Assembly (NCBI GenBank): GCA_900315595.1 | Contig: OMZQ01000011.1 | Location: forward strand, 1-49,742 | Length of the DNA stretch: 49,742 nucleotides | Direction of reading: 5' to 3' | DNA from: an uncultured Eubacteriales bacterium | GTDB taxonomy: Bacteria > Bacillota > Clostridia > Oscillospirales > Oscillospiraceae | In this document: in pieces, positions 1-8,443 of the stretch | Layout of the letters: each line of letters begins with the position of its first letter | Numbering within the stretch: position 1 is the first letter of the stretch | Program-made: the position numbers and the translations under genes | Notes under the pieces: model-generated | Databases searched by the model: none | Told to the model about the DNA's origin: nothing | Seen by the model: only the letters and a program-made list of their open reading frames with translations

Positions 1-3000
1 CGTCCCGTTGTACCAGTTGAAGGGGTTGGCCGCGTCGGCATAGGTAATCGTGCGGGTTACGCCGTCCACGGTGATCCCGGTGAGCTTGTCGGACCATGCC
101 GTGTCTGCGTAGGTATAACTGACGCTGTGCTCTCCGCCGGTGACGCTGCGAAGGTTGCCCGCGGTGTCGATGGTATAATTGACTGTCGTAGTGGTTGCGG
201 GCGTCGTGGAGGTTCCGGCATAGGTGTACCGGGTCTCCTGCGTGAGCTGGTTCAGATCGTCATAGGTATAGACCGCCAGGGTCCGGGAAGCGTCGGCGCC
301 GTTGACCGTGTAGACCTCGTTGATCTGCGTGATGTTCCCGTTGGCGTCGTAGGCGTAGGAATTGCCGTTGATGATACTGCTGTCTGAAGGCTTGCGATAG
401 ACGTACTGCGCAAGGCGGGAGGTGGTCCGGTCGCCGGAAAGATCCTGATACGTATAGTTCCGGGTATAGAACTGGGTGGAGTAGTTTTCGGTGTCCAGAA
501 CCTGCGTCAGACGGTTCAAATCGTCGTAGGTGTAGGTCAGCATGTCCCGGGCGAACCATCCGCTGCCATCGTCGTAGGTAGCCAGCATGGCGGACATGGT
601 GCCGTCCGCAGCATCATAGGCGTAGGCTTCCGTGAAGCTCCGCTCTCCTACGGTCCAGTTCTGTGCCGTCAGCCGGTTTGCGCCGTCGTACAGATGCTCG
701 GTCCGCTGGACGGAGTTGTTATCTCCTCCCTCACGGCTGCGAATCAGGCGGCCGAGGGAGTCGTATTCGAAGCGGTAGCTTTCGACGACTGTGCCGTTCC
801 GGATCGCCTGCTGCTTCGCAAGCTGCCCGTCGCTGCTGTAGATATATTGATATTCTACCTGTATGGAATCGTCACTGTTATAATACACCTCTTTGACAAG
901 TCTGTCAAGAAGGTCATAGGAATATATCACATAGTCGCCGTTTGGATACTCCATGCGGGAAAGCGTTCCATTGCTATTGTGCTGGTACTTAGCCAGGGAA
1001 GCGGTATCACCGGTGGGTGTTGCAGCCGTACCCGAAGTGGGCTTCCAAACCTTGATTTCTTCGGTGTTGCCCCAAGCATCATAATCAAAATGGTAACCCT
1101 GCCAAAATTCGTTTTGATTCGGATCGAAGGACTTCCGGGAGAGCTCTTCCAACTGACCCTTCTGGTTGTAATTGTAATGCAGAGCGTCCAGGCCGGTCAT
1201 GTAGGTGAGCCGGATTCGGGCATTTCCCGAGACATAGAGATGATGGGTCACCGTTCCCTTCGGGTCGGCGGCGGTGGTCAGCGTACCCGTTGCGGCATCG
1301 TAATTGCTTGTCACAGTGGAGCCGTTGGTGTCCGTGGTCTCCGTGACGAAGTTTTTCGTGGCGTCGTATTCCGCGTCGCTTTGGAGGTATTTCCCGTTAT
1401 TGGGCGCCTGGGTCTTTGTTTGCGTGACGTTTCCAGCAGCGTCGTAGGTGTAGCTTGTGGTAATGCCGTCACTCCTGATCCATTCCGGGTCTCTGCTGTT
1501 GCCGGAGTAGCTCAGCTCATAGCTCACGCCAGTGATGGCAGTATATCCGGTTATCCGGTCCTTGCCGTCCAATGTGGTTGTTGATTTGCCCTCACTGTTC
1601 GTGGCGCTGATCAGATTGCCCTTTTCATCGTATTCATAGGTCTGAACAGGCTCCTGAATCAGGGAAACGTCGTCCATATACGTTCGGTTCGCGCAGTAAT
1701 CCAGGCAGGCGGAAACCGTGATTGTAGAAACAGTCTTATCTCTTTGCTTCGGCACGATTACGCCGCTCGCAAACTGCCATTGATCGATATTGTCGTTAAA
1801 CGAGACGTAGTGATAATCATGCTCCAAAGTCGTATCGGTATACGCCACCTCGGCAATCAGGCCAAAGAAGCGGCACTCATTTTCGTTGTCCCCCTCCATC
1901 TCCTTGCTGCTCTTGATGTTCGTCTGCGGCGTCCAGCCCCAGCCGGAGAGGATATAGGTTTTGTTGGAGCTTCCGTTAATCGGAATAACCTGACTGGCGC
2001 GCTGCTTTTCCGTAACGCTCGGCGCAAACGTCAGACCGAAGCTGCCGGAATGTGCCTTTGCATTAGTGGGACAAGCCTTTGAGCTGTTATAGGTCCACCA
2101 CTGGCTCACATTTGTCCGGTCACCGTACCCGGTGGAGCTATTGGGGAATTCAAAGCTTCCGGCCTGCAAGAGATTAAAAGCGGATGCGGTTCCGGCTAAG
2201 CCACCGGCACTGCTCAGGTCAGGCCCGTTCAAGCCGAGGGTTTTCTCCAGTTGGAAGTTGTCAAAGACCACAACCCGGGAAATGTTGTTGACGTTGGCGG
2301 CAACAGCGTAGGTTCCGGAGGCGGAGGGCGTATAAGCGACCGAAAGACGCTCCCAGCCGGCTTCGACCGTTGTACTCGTGTTGTAATTGATTACCCGGCT
2401 TTTCGCTTTTTGCGTCGTGCCCTGGAGGAAGGTCAGATATGCGCCGCCGTTTTCTCCAAAGGTTACGGTGCAGGCAGTATTCACGTAGGCGGAGAAGACG
2501 TAGGTCTTGCCCTTTTCCAAGTAGACCGGCTGCTGCACCTTGTATTCACCCAGGTTGTCGGATTCTTCATAGAGCTTCATCAAGGCTTGTCCCAGATGCG
2601 GGGACACCGAAACGGTAGTGCCGGAGCTTGCTTTGCTGGCAGCATTGCAATGGCTGAGAGTGTCTTTCGTCCAACCGTACAGACTGGTGGCGTGCTCCAG
2701 ATCGGCATTCTGGAGCAGGTTGACCGACTGAACGCCTGCGGTAGCAGCGTTTGTCAGGCGGTTATTCGTATCGCTGTCTTCCGAATTCTCGGTGTATGTT
2801 CCCATGGAGGCACCAAGAATCTCGGTTTCTTCAGGATTCATCGTAACAACATTGACCGTCCTGCCCCAGCTGTCAAAGTAGTGCCGTGTGACGAATTTCC
2901 CGTTTCCGCTGTAGCTGTTGGCATCAAAATAGCGAAATCTTGAGTAGTTCGCATAGGCCTGGAAGCAATTTACCCGTTGTCCGGTGAGCCAGCTCTCGCC

Positions 3001-5523
3001 GCTTTTCGTGCTTTCCATGTAGTATTGCAGTTGAAGCGGATTATTGCTCCAATAATTGTAATCAATTCTGTAGTTTGCCTCGTTGTCGCTGGCCTGTGAA
3101 AGTCGATAGTAGGTTTTGCCGCTTGCATTTGTCCAAGAGGAATACGCATAGGAAGCGGTTTTTCCGTCCGGGAAGGTCAACGAAATCAACTTGCCGTCGT
3201 CATATCCCAACATCGTCGTTCTGTTTGCCGCGTCCTTAATTGTGCTCAGGTATTCGCCGGAGTAGGTCAACGTGGCAACCTTTTGGAGATCACCGCCGTC
3301 ATTCTTTCTCCAGACGCCTGTTACACGGTGCGTGGACGTTTTATTTGCCGGTTTCCAGGAGGTGCTGTTCGCGGAATAATCCACGCCGTCATAGGCGTAA
3401 AACAACTGGTTCCCGTTGCTGTCTGCGTAGCGAGTCAGATAGCCCCATGTGAATTCCCAGGTATTGTTCTCCTTGTCCTTCATGGTAAACAGGTCAACGT
3501 CGTACGTCGTGATCGTCAGGCCGAGGCCGTCTTCGTCCTTGTAAACCGTCCCCCCGCTGTTGCTTCTATTGAAGTAGTGTTCTGTGCCGTCCGCATCCGT
3601 ATATACGAGGTATTGCAGATAGTCTCCGTCAACATAATAGAACACGTATTTCAACGTTTGCTGGACAGACGCTTTCCAGCCATACCCGGCTTTTGCGTTT
3701 GTATAGTACAGCGTATGGATGTTGCTGGCGTCACTGTAAGGGTTCGTCGTGTCCGCGGTAAAAAAGGAATCGCTTAAGTCCTGATTGTAAATCAGATTGA
3801 TGCTGAACGGCAACGTATTGCTCGGAGCGGATAAAACAGGAACTGCGAGTGTGGAATGCAGCGTATAATCGTTGACGTAACCTGTGCCTGCACGGCCAAT
3901 ATTCTGCGTGTGATACCCATAGATGCTTTCAATGCCTACGGTGTTGCGGTAGGTGACATAGATTTTCGGCGCATAGGCGCTTCCATAGGCATAACCGCCA
4001 TAGGTCACTCTGGCATTATGTGCATTAGTGTGCCCATCGTCCAAAACCAACAGGCGCGAGATCGAAGCGTCACTTTGGTCATACCACCGCTGGACAGCAT
4101 TCGTAATCCCATACATGGTTTCTTGCCCTGCGTGCTCAATTTCCATTTGATAATCCAACGCCGTAGGGACAGATTCACCGCTAAGCGTTGCGTAATATGG
4201 AAGGATGTTCGCCGTATAGCTGTTCCAAGTCATTCCGCTTAGATATGTTTTGGGGTTGCTCGGAGTGGAGATGGTCGTGGCGTAAAGCTTGTGGTAATTT
4301 TCTGTTCCCCAGCCGTTATATTGAACCTGCGTAAGGCCCAGCTGCGCGTCTGTCACGAGACAATGATCCGGGACCTTTGGAAGTGTCTTGAAATAAATCA
4401 AGCCTACCGTATAACCTGTACAATCGGGGTCATATGGAGTGTTTGTGCAATAACCGCTGCGGAGAAGGTAAGCATTGTGATACGAGGCCGTGGTGGGCCG
4501 ATCACTGTTGACATAGCTGGTTAGGATATTATCGCTGCCGGAGTAGGGGTAAAGAATTACGGTCGGGTCGATCGTAATCGGATACGCCCTCTCCTCGGAA
4601 TTCATCCAATCAGCATCGGCGGTCACCGTGAGACTCCAGGAATTGTTTTCGCCTTTTGTGATTGCGTAGGAAACAGCGCCCGACTCTGCGCCGCTTGCAT
4701 CAATCATAAAGGGTGCGGGGATCAAATAGACGACTTCACCTGTCTCATCAGTCAACTCAATGGAGCCGGCCTCTTTCAGCTCCGGCGTCAGACCATCCAT
4801 TTCCATGTAGAAGCTGAACGTATAGCTATCGAGCCGGTCTTTTACGAGAATCGACTCTTTGACGTTGTATCCGTTTAGCTCATACAGGAAGTCTACGCCG
4901 CTGTAAACGTTGCTGTAGCGAACGTCTGTACGAAGCTTCGCAGGTGTGACCTGTTTGCTAATTGCTGCGTCATCGCTGCTGCGGTCCTTCTCATCGGGAT
5001 AGCTGATTTCGGCTTTGGAAAGAGAGCTACGAGGTTCGCCATCAGCATTGTCGAAACTTTCGGAGAGGCCCATACGGAGGCCATAAGCACCATCAGAAAG
5101 CGAGAATAACAACCCGGAATCTGTATTTGCCGCAAAGCCGCGAACTGAATCGCCGTTTTTGGCAACGTAAAGCTCGGCGTCGTCGCGGGAGAGCGCCAGC
5201 GTATTGTCGATGTCTTCCCAGGTTTCGCCGCCGTCATCGGAAAAGTGAACGGGAGCGCCGTAGTCCACGGCGACAAAGCTGCCGTCGTTCATGCGGAAGT
5301 GTTTTTCACTCTGACTGCGCAGCTCGGATACTTCGCCGATTACACGTGTGTGAAACTGCTCTTCTTCACTGACTGCCGCAGCCTCCGGAGCGGCCTCAGC
5401 CGTCTGCGTCACGTCAACCTGGACCGATCCCGCCGTATCGTCTGCAAAGACGCTGAGCGGAAACAACTGCATCATAAGTACAAGCACCAGGAAGACTGCA
5501 AGGGCCTTTGTCATGTTCTTCAT
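1..5523 (-). CDS. Giant secreted RHS/YD-repeat protein, C-terminus beyond window
   Basis: The frame is open without a stop from the ATG at 5523 to the left edge (1841 codons), so only the N-terminal part is present. AAGGAAG lies upstream of the start. Residues 1-26 form a signal peptide (MKNMTKALAVFLVLVLMMQL, then cleavage near VFA-DD). Residues about 320-480 resemble the DNRLRE domain of clostridial RHS proteins (SDNILTSYVNSDRPTT). Two related segments beginning NLLQNADLEH and NLLQAGSFEF look like carbohydrate-binding jelly rolls. From about residue 1275 onward YD repeats recur: YDLLDRLV, YDSLGRLI, YDGANRLT, YDDLNRLT, YDANGNIT. RHS proteins form a shell around a variable C-terminal toxin. 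That toxin and any immunity gene would lie left of position 1, so the toxic activity cannot be named. The gene sits outside the conjugation operon and is probably cargo or flanking chromosome. Confidence 0.9.
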   Translation of the reverse strand, partial: MKNMTKALAVFLVLVLMMQLFPLSVFADDTAGSVQVDVTQTAEAAPEAAAVSEEEQFHTRVIGEVSELRSQSEKHFRMNDGSFVAVDYGAPVHFSDDGGETWEDIDNTLALSRDDAELYVAKNGDSVRGFAANTDSGLLFSLSDGAYGLRMGLSESFDNADGEPRSSLSKAEISYPDEKDRSSDDAAISKQVTPAKLRTDVRYSNVYSGVDFLYELNGYNVKESILVKDRLDSYTFSFYMEMDGLTPELKEAGSIELTDETGEVVYLIPAPFMIDASGAESGAVSYAITKGENNSWSLTVTADADWMNSEERAYPITIDPTVILYPYSGSDNILTSYVNSDRPTTASYHNAYLLRSGYCTNTPYDPDCTGYTVGLIYFKTLPKVPDHCLVTDAQLGLTQVQYNGWGTENYHKLYATTISTPSNPKTYLSGMTWNSYTANILPYYATLSGESVPTALDYQMEIEHAGQETMYGITNAVQRWYDQSDASISRLLVLDDGHTNAHNARVTYGGYAYGSAYAPKIYVTYRNTVGIESIYGYHTQNIGRAGTGYVNDYTLHSTLAVPVLSAPSNTLPFSINLIYNQDLSDSFFTADTTNPYSDASNIHTLYYTNAKAGYGWKASVQQTLKYVFYYVDGDYLQYLVYTDADGTEHYFNRSNSGGTVYKDEDGLGLTITTYDVDLFTMKDKENNTWEFTWGYLTRYADSNGNQLFYAYDGVDYSANSTSWKPANKTSTHRVTGVWRKNDGGDLQKVATLTYSGEYLSTIKDAANRTTMLGYDDGKLISLTFPDGKTASYAYSSWTNASGKTYYRLSQASDNEANYRIDYNYWSNNPLQLQYYMESTKSGESWLTGQRVNCFQAYANYSRFRYFDANSYSGNGKFVTRHYFDSWGRTVNVVTMNPEETEILGASMGTYTENSEDSDTNNRLTNAATAGVQSVNLLQNADLEHATSLYGWTKDTLSHCNAASKASSGTTVSVSPHLGQALMKLYEESDNLGEYKVQQPVYLEKGKTYVFSAYVNTACTVTFGENGGAYLTFLQGTTQKAKSRVINYNTSTTVEAGWERLSVAYTPSASGTYAVAANVNNISRVVVFDNFQLEKTLGLNGPDLSSAGGLAGTASAFNLLQAGSFEFPNSSTGYGDRTNVSQWWTYNSSKACPTNAKAHSGSFGLTFAPSVTEKQRASQVIPINGSSNKTYILSGWGWTPQTNIKSSKEMEGDNENECRFFGLIAEVAYTDTTLEHDYHYVSFNDNIDQWQFASGVIVPKQRDKTVSTITVSACLDYCANRTYMDDVSLIQEPVQTYEYDEKGNLISATNSEGKSTTTLDGKDRITGYTAITGVSYELSYSGNSRDPEWIRSDGITTSYTYDAAGNVTQTKTQAPNNGKYLQSDAEYDATKNFVTETTDTNGSTVTSNYDAATGTLTTAADPKGTVTHHLYVSGNARIRLTYMTGLDALHYNYNQKGQLEELSRKSFDPNQNEFWQGYHFDYDAWGNTEEIKVWKPTSGTAATPTGDTASLAKYQHNSNGTLSRMEYPNGDYVIYSYDLLDRLVKEVYYNSDDSIQVEYQYIYSSDGQLAKQQAIRNGTVVESYRFEYDSLGRLIRSREGGDNNSVQRTEHLYDGANRLTAQNWTVGERSFTEAYAYDAADGTMSAMLATYDDGSGWFARDMLTYTYDDLNRLTQVLDTENYSTQFYTRNYTYQDLSGDRTTSRLAQYVYRKPSDSSIINGNSYAYDANGNITQINEVYTVNGADASRTLAVYTYDDLNQLTQETRYTYAGTSTTPATTTTVNYTIDTAGNLRSVTGGEHSVSYTYADTAWSDKLTGITVDGVTRTITYADAANPFNWYNGT

Positions 5524-5559
5524 TCTAAGCTTCCTTTCGTAGTTTTGTAGGGCTGCCGG

Positions 5560-5754
5560 AGGCTTGGCAGATGGGCGTTGGTCAAGCCCGGCGAGTGTTA
5601 ACGGAATTGGATCAAAACGTCTGCTTTCTAAGGCCTTGATGCTTCGATCTCTATCAGGCCGCTTAGTTCAAGACCCGCTGGAAAGCGGATTTAGCGATTG
5701 ACACCCCTCCCTTCTATTGTGACCATCTATATAAATAAAGTCGTTTCTAAACGA
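5560..5754 (-). promoter_or_regulatory. Structured leader upstream of the RHS gene
   Basis: On the minus strand the 5' leader of the RHS gene can fold into a long hairpin at 5666-5628 (CUAA/UUAG, GGCCU/AGGCC and GAU/AUC pairings around a purine-rich loop) and a second hairpin at 5688-5675 (CCGCU/AGCGG). A short palindrome, TCGTTT-CT-AAACGA, lies at 5741-5754. I could not match it to c-di-GMP, fluoride or THF riboswitch cores, so it is only a candidate cis-regulatory RNA. No convincing sigma-70 promoter was found. Confidence 0.35.
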
Positions 5755-5788
5755 AAAAGCGACAGAATAATGCTCGTTCACAAAAAAT

Positions 5789-6037
5789 CTATAAATATTG
5801 GGTTCGAATCTGGAGAAGGGTCCGGCGTGGGATCTGGGAGCCGAGCGGTGCGGTAGAGGAATGTCCGAGCTTCAGTTCGGGTGATGGAGCGGTCAGAAGA
5901 AAATCGTATCCTGCGTCCGGAGGAAGGAAAATGGAATAACCTTTTCCCATATTCGGGGAGTAGTTGGTTCTTGCGTACTTGAAGCAGTAGCCGTGGATTA
6001 CCGCTCCTTCCTCACGTTCAAATGACCGCTCGAATAT
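5789..6037 (-). pseudogene. Decayed ORF with fused remnant of an SLH C-terminus
   Basis: This is the only content of the 668-nt gap between the RHS gene and the next fragment. Positions 5849-5894 match 6608-6653, the last SLH repeat of the downstream peptidase gene, at 43 of 46 bases. In the matching frame they read DRSITRTEARTFLYRT, against DRSITRAEALTFLYRI in the intact gene. Another frame is open from 6037 to 5789 without a proper start and contains protein-like sequence (GYCFKYARTNYSPNMGKGYS). No intact gene fits, so this appears to be debris of an SLH-bearing gene duplicated and then eroded by recombination. Confidence 0.45.
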
Positions 6038-6112
6038 TCAAAAGTGCTTTCAGGTCCCTCAGGACTTTACTGCCTTTATATTATCCATGGACTTTTCTGC
6101 TTTGCCATCAAT

Positions 6113-6157
6113 AGAAAAATCCAGGGCGGAAGCAGCTAAATGATGCTTCCGCCCTGG
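6113..6157 (-). terminator. Rho-independent terminator
   Basis: A perfect 14-bp stem (6121-6134 with 6144-6157; CCAGGGCGGAAGCA) has a 9-nt loop and is followed on the minus strand by ATTTTTC. It would end transcripts coming from the SLH-peptidase region before they reach the RHS gene. Confidence 0.75.
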
Positions 6158-6191
6158 GTTATAGATTGAGTTTTTCGCTGGCGCAAGGATG

Positions 6192-6566
6192 CTAAATGGA
6201 ACTCTCGGTATTTCGTACTCTATAAGAAAGTTGAAAATCTGCGATAATGATCTCCGCAGCCATATCTTCGTCTACAGTATGCAGACCCGACCAGGCGCGG
6301 AGCAGCTTGTCGAAGGGAACCTTCTCCCACAGATCCCGGCTTTGGATACCGGTTTCAATCTGGAGCTGCCGATACGTGAAGCCGATCCATCCGGCGACGC
6401 GGAATGAAACGGGCTGCTTACGCAGCTCGGGCCTCACGTTGATTTTCTCCCATTCAAGAAATGCAAGCCAGTTTAGAATGTCTGCGTACTGATCTACGGA
6501 ATAGGGCTTATCCAGAGAACGGTTGCAGAAGCCTAAAGTTATTGCTCTTCCGTTACAACAGTCGCT
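6192..6566 (-). pseudogene. C-terminal fragment of an unrecognised protein
   Basis: The frame is open from just after a stop at 6567-6569 to the stop at 6192 (about 124 codons). There is no ATG near its beginning; the only plausible start is a GTG at 6437 without a clear Shine-Dalgarno sequence. The translation looks like real protein (YSVDQYADILNWLAFLEWEK, then SRDLWEKVPFDKLLRAWSGL), with balanced composition and probable helices, but I do not recognise the family. Its position between the SLH gene stop and a terminator suggests a gene that lost its 5' end, perhaps in the rearrangement that left the SLH remnant nearby. An 81-aa GTG-started protein is the alternative. Confidence 0.4.
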
Positions 6567-6593
6567 CTATGCCCCGACTTGAAACGGCGATTG

Positions 6594-7688
6594 TTAGAAG
6601 CCTTTGATGCGGTAGAGGAATGTCAGAGCTTCAGCTCGGGTGATGGAACGGTCGGGAGAGAAGGTTGTCGCGGATGTGCCGCTGGTGATGCCGTTCTCCA
6701 AGGCCCAGAGGACGGAAGAATAATAATACTTATTTACGGCCACATCATCAAAGACATATTTCTCGGTCCTGGCCGGTGGGTCGCCTGCGGCGCGCCACAG
6801 AAATGTCAGCGCCTGGGCGCGGGTGCACAGAGCGTCGGGAGAAAAGGTCTTGGCTGACGTGCCGCTCGTGATGCCCTGCTCCACCGCCCAGAGGACAGAT
6901 GTACGGTATGTTGCCTCCTCCGGAACATCGGTAAAGCGAAGCTCGTTCAACTCCGGCTCCGGGCGTCCTGACGCCGCCCAGAGGAAAGCAATCACATCGG
7001 AACGGGTGCATTTCTCATTTGGGCCGAACAATGTCGCGCTGATCGGCTCTGCTATATCGTTTAGGATTGCCTCGGTCACGGCTGCGTAGGACCAATGACC
7101 GGGTTTCGGAAGGTCGGTATACGGCATAAGCGGTTCCGCTTTGGAGAAACGGGTCAGGACATATTTCGCAGAGTTTTCAATTCCGGTTTTTGTGAGCTTG
7201 CGGCCCCATTTCACCGTTCCGGTGTAGTTGCCTTCAGCAACGGTAACGCAATCTTCGCGTTTTTCAACGACGATTACGCTATGCCCTTCAAAACGTATAA
7301 TATCACCGGGCCAAAGATTATCCCATGAGTACGGGACTGTACACTCAGAGATTCCTCCGTAGCGGCAATCAGCATTTATACGCTGCCAGGAAGGAGGTAA
7401 TTCTTTATATGAGCCAATGGCGCTATCCTGGATGAGAGCGGCGAAGGCGGCACAGCCGCTCATATTCCAGAGTGAGCCGGGGAAAACCCAAAGATAGCCC
7501 GGAGAAGGACTTTGATTTGTCCAAATCATACCATCCGGGTATTCCTCCTGGAGTGCGAGAATGGCGTCCGTGATCTCTTGCTGCGTAGCGGTCTGCGTGG
7601 AATTGACCGTCGCAGCAGCGCACGGTATGAACGCATGGATGCAAATGGCCAGCGCGAGCATGAAAGAGAGAGTGCGAAACTTTATCAT
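6594..7688 (-). CDS. Secreted cysteine-peptidase-like protein with three SLH domains
   Basis: A protein of 364 aa whose ATG at 7688 follows GGAGGTATT. Residues 1-26 are a signal peptide. Residues about 35-190 look like a papain-fold (CHAP/NlpC-like) domain, with a candidate catalytic Cys79 in SGCAAFAAL and His136 in EGHSVIVV. Residues about 195-364 hold three S-layer homology repeats, each with an (F)xDV start and an ITSGTS..TFSPD..(C/I)TRA core. SLH triplets bind pyruvylated wall polymers, so the protein is probably displayed non-covalently on the cell surface and may act on peptidoglycan or peptide bonds. It lies just beyond the terminator that closes the conjugation operon. A 46-nt copy of its C-terminal end is found at 5849-5894. 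Substrate is unknown. Confidence 0.85.
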   Translation of the reverse strand: MIKFRTLSFMLALAICIHAFIPCAAATVNSTQTATQQEITDAILALQEEYPDGMIWTNQSPSPGYLWVFPGSLWNMSGCAAFAALIQDSAIGSYKELPPSWQRINADCRYGGISECTVPYSWDNLWPGDIIRFEGHSVIVVEKREDCVTVAEGNYTGTVKWGRKLTKTGIENSAKYVLTRFSKAEPLMPYTDLPKPGHWSYAAVTEAILNDIAEPISATLFGPNEKCTRSDVIAFLWAASGRPEPELNELRFTDVPEEATYRTSVLWAVEQGITSGTSAKTFSPDALCTRAQALTFLWRAAGDPPARTEKYVFDDVAVNKYYYSSVLWALENGITSGTSATTFSPDRSITRAEALTFLYRIKGF

Positions 7689-7699
7689 AATACCTCCGT

Positions 7700-7736
7700 A
7701 AAAAGTGAGCGCAGGAGCGAGCTTCGCCCCTGCGCT
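7700..7736 (-). terminator. Terminator after the MobC gene
   Basis: Arms 7708-7715 and 7729-7736 (AGCGCAGG/CCTGCGCT) have an inner GCGA/TCGC pairing and are followed on the minus strand by CACTTTTT. It lies 12 bp beyond the mobC stop codon and so marks the end of the transfer operon. Confidence 0.75.
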
Positions 7737-7747
7737 TGATTTGTGAT

Positions 7748-8089
7748 TTAAGTCAATGAATTCAGCTTTGCGAGGATACCATCCGTGGTTTCCATGAGAC
7801 GACTTTGGGCCTGCTGAAGGTCTTCAAGATCCGCGTCATAGATTCGGCCAGTTCCGTGGACCCGCCTGGTGAGTTGGTTCAGGTTGTTGCTGTAGCGCCG
7901 CAGGAGGGATAGCAGCTCGTGGAGCTCCGGGAAATCCAGCCGCAGCGCATAGCCGTCAATCGCCAGCTTGCGAAGATAAGCGCTCATGTTCGTCACGCCT
8001 ACGGTCTTCATCTTCTCCTGGATCAGCGCTTGTTCCTCCGGCGTCACCCAAAAATTCAGATTGACGCTGCGATCTCTGTTCTTTTTCAT
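7748..8089 (-). CDS. mobC: MobC-family relaxosome accessory protein
   Basis: A protein of 113 aa with AAAGGAG upstream of the ATG at 8089. The N-terminal NLNFWVTPEEQALIQEKM and NMSAYLRKLAIDG segments are typical of the ribbon-helix-helix-like MobC proteins that bind oriT and help the relaxase nick. The C-terminal half (LLRRYSNNLNQLTRRVHGTG) is the usual MobC helix pair. Length is normal for the family. In related elements the relaxase gene follows directly, but here a terminator follows and no relaxase is present. It is the last gene of the long minus-strand operon. Confidence 0.88.
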   Translation of the reverse strand: MKKNRDRSVNLNFWVTPEEQALIQEKMKTVGVTNMSAYLRKLAIDGYALRLDFPELHELLSLLRRYSNNLNQLTRRVHGTGRIYDADLEDLQQAQSRLMETTDGILAKLNSLT

Positions 8090-8443
8090 TTATCGACTCC
8101 TTTCGTGTGTGGGCTTTTGCCTTGCCTGTTTCGTGGCTTCCTTCGGGCGGGTCATATATAGCTCCAGCGCATACTGCCTTCGCTCTTTATCATTCTGCAG
8201 CCATGCCAAAGAGGAAGCTTGCTGGATCAGAGCCGCAAGCTCGGCTTCGCCGCCTTCGCGGACAACCAGGGCCTCGGCCTCTCTTAGCCACACACTTTGT
8301 TCGAGATCACCTGCCTTGGTCCGGACGCCGGAACGGTAGGTTGTTGTTTTGTCCCTACCATAGCCGTGAGAGGTACTTCGGCCAGCGTAGTACATGACAC
8401 GCAGATCCTCGCGGGTGTATTCGTCCTTGGTCTCCTCTGTCAT
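8090..8443 (-). CDS. Small conserved ICE protein of unknown function
   Basis: A protein of 117 aa, acidic at the N-terminus (MTEETKDEYTREDLRVMYYA) and basic at the C-terminus. It has no signal peptide or membrane segment and is predicted mainly helical (REAEALVVREGGEAELAALI). The ATG overlaps the stop of the upstream DUF3849 gene (ATGA arrangement), and the stop abuts the Shine-Dalgarno region of mobC, so translation is probably coupled. I do not recognise a family. Its place between the DUF3849 gene and mobC suggests a role in DNA processing or simply an operon passenger. Confidence 0.7.
   Translation of the reverse strand: MTEETKDEYTREDLRVMYYAGRSTSHGYGRDKTTTYRSGVRTKAGDLEQSVWLREAEALVVREGGEAELAALIQQASSLAWLQNDKERRQYALELYMTRPKEATKQARQKPTHERSR

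Noticed and set aside
694..1584. Plus-strand open frame opposite the RHS repeats
   Set aside because: It mirrors the repeated YD codons of the minus-strand RHS gene and contains no coherent domain.
5811..5820. GGTTCGAATC, similar to a tRNA T-loop
   Set aside because: The flanking bases do not pair as a T stem, and no acceptor, D or anticodon arm is present. It could be a chance match or an eroded att site, with no support.
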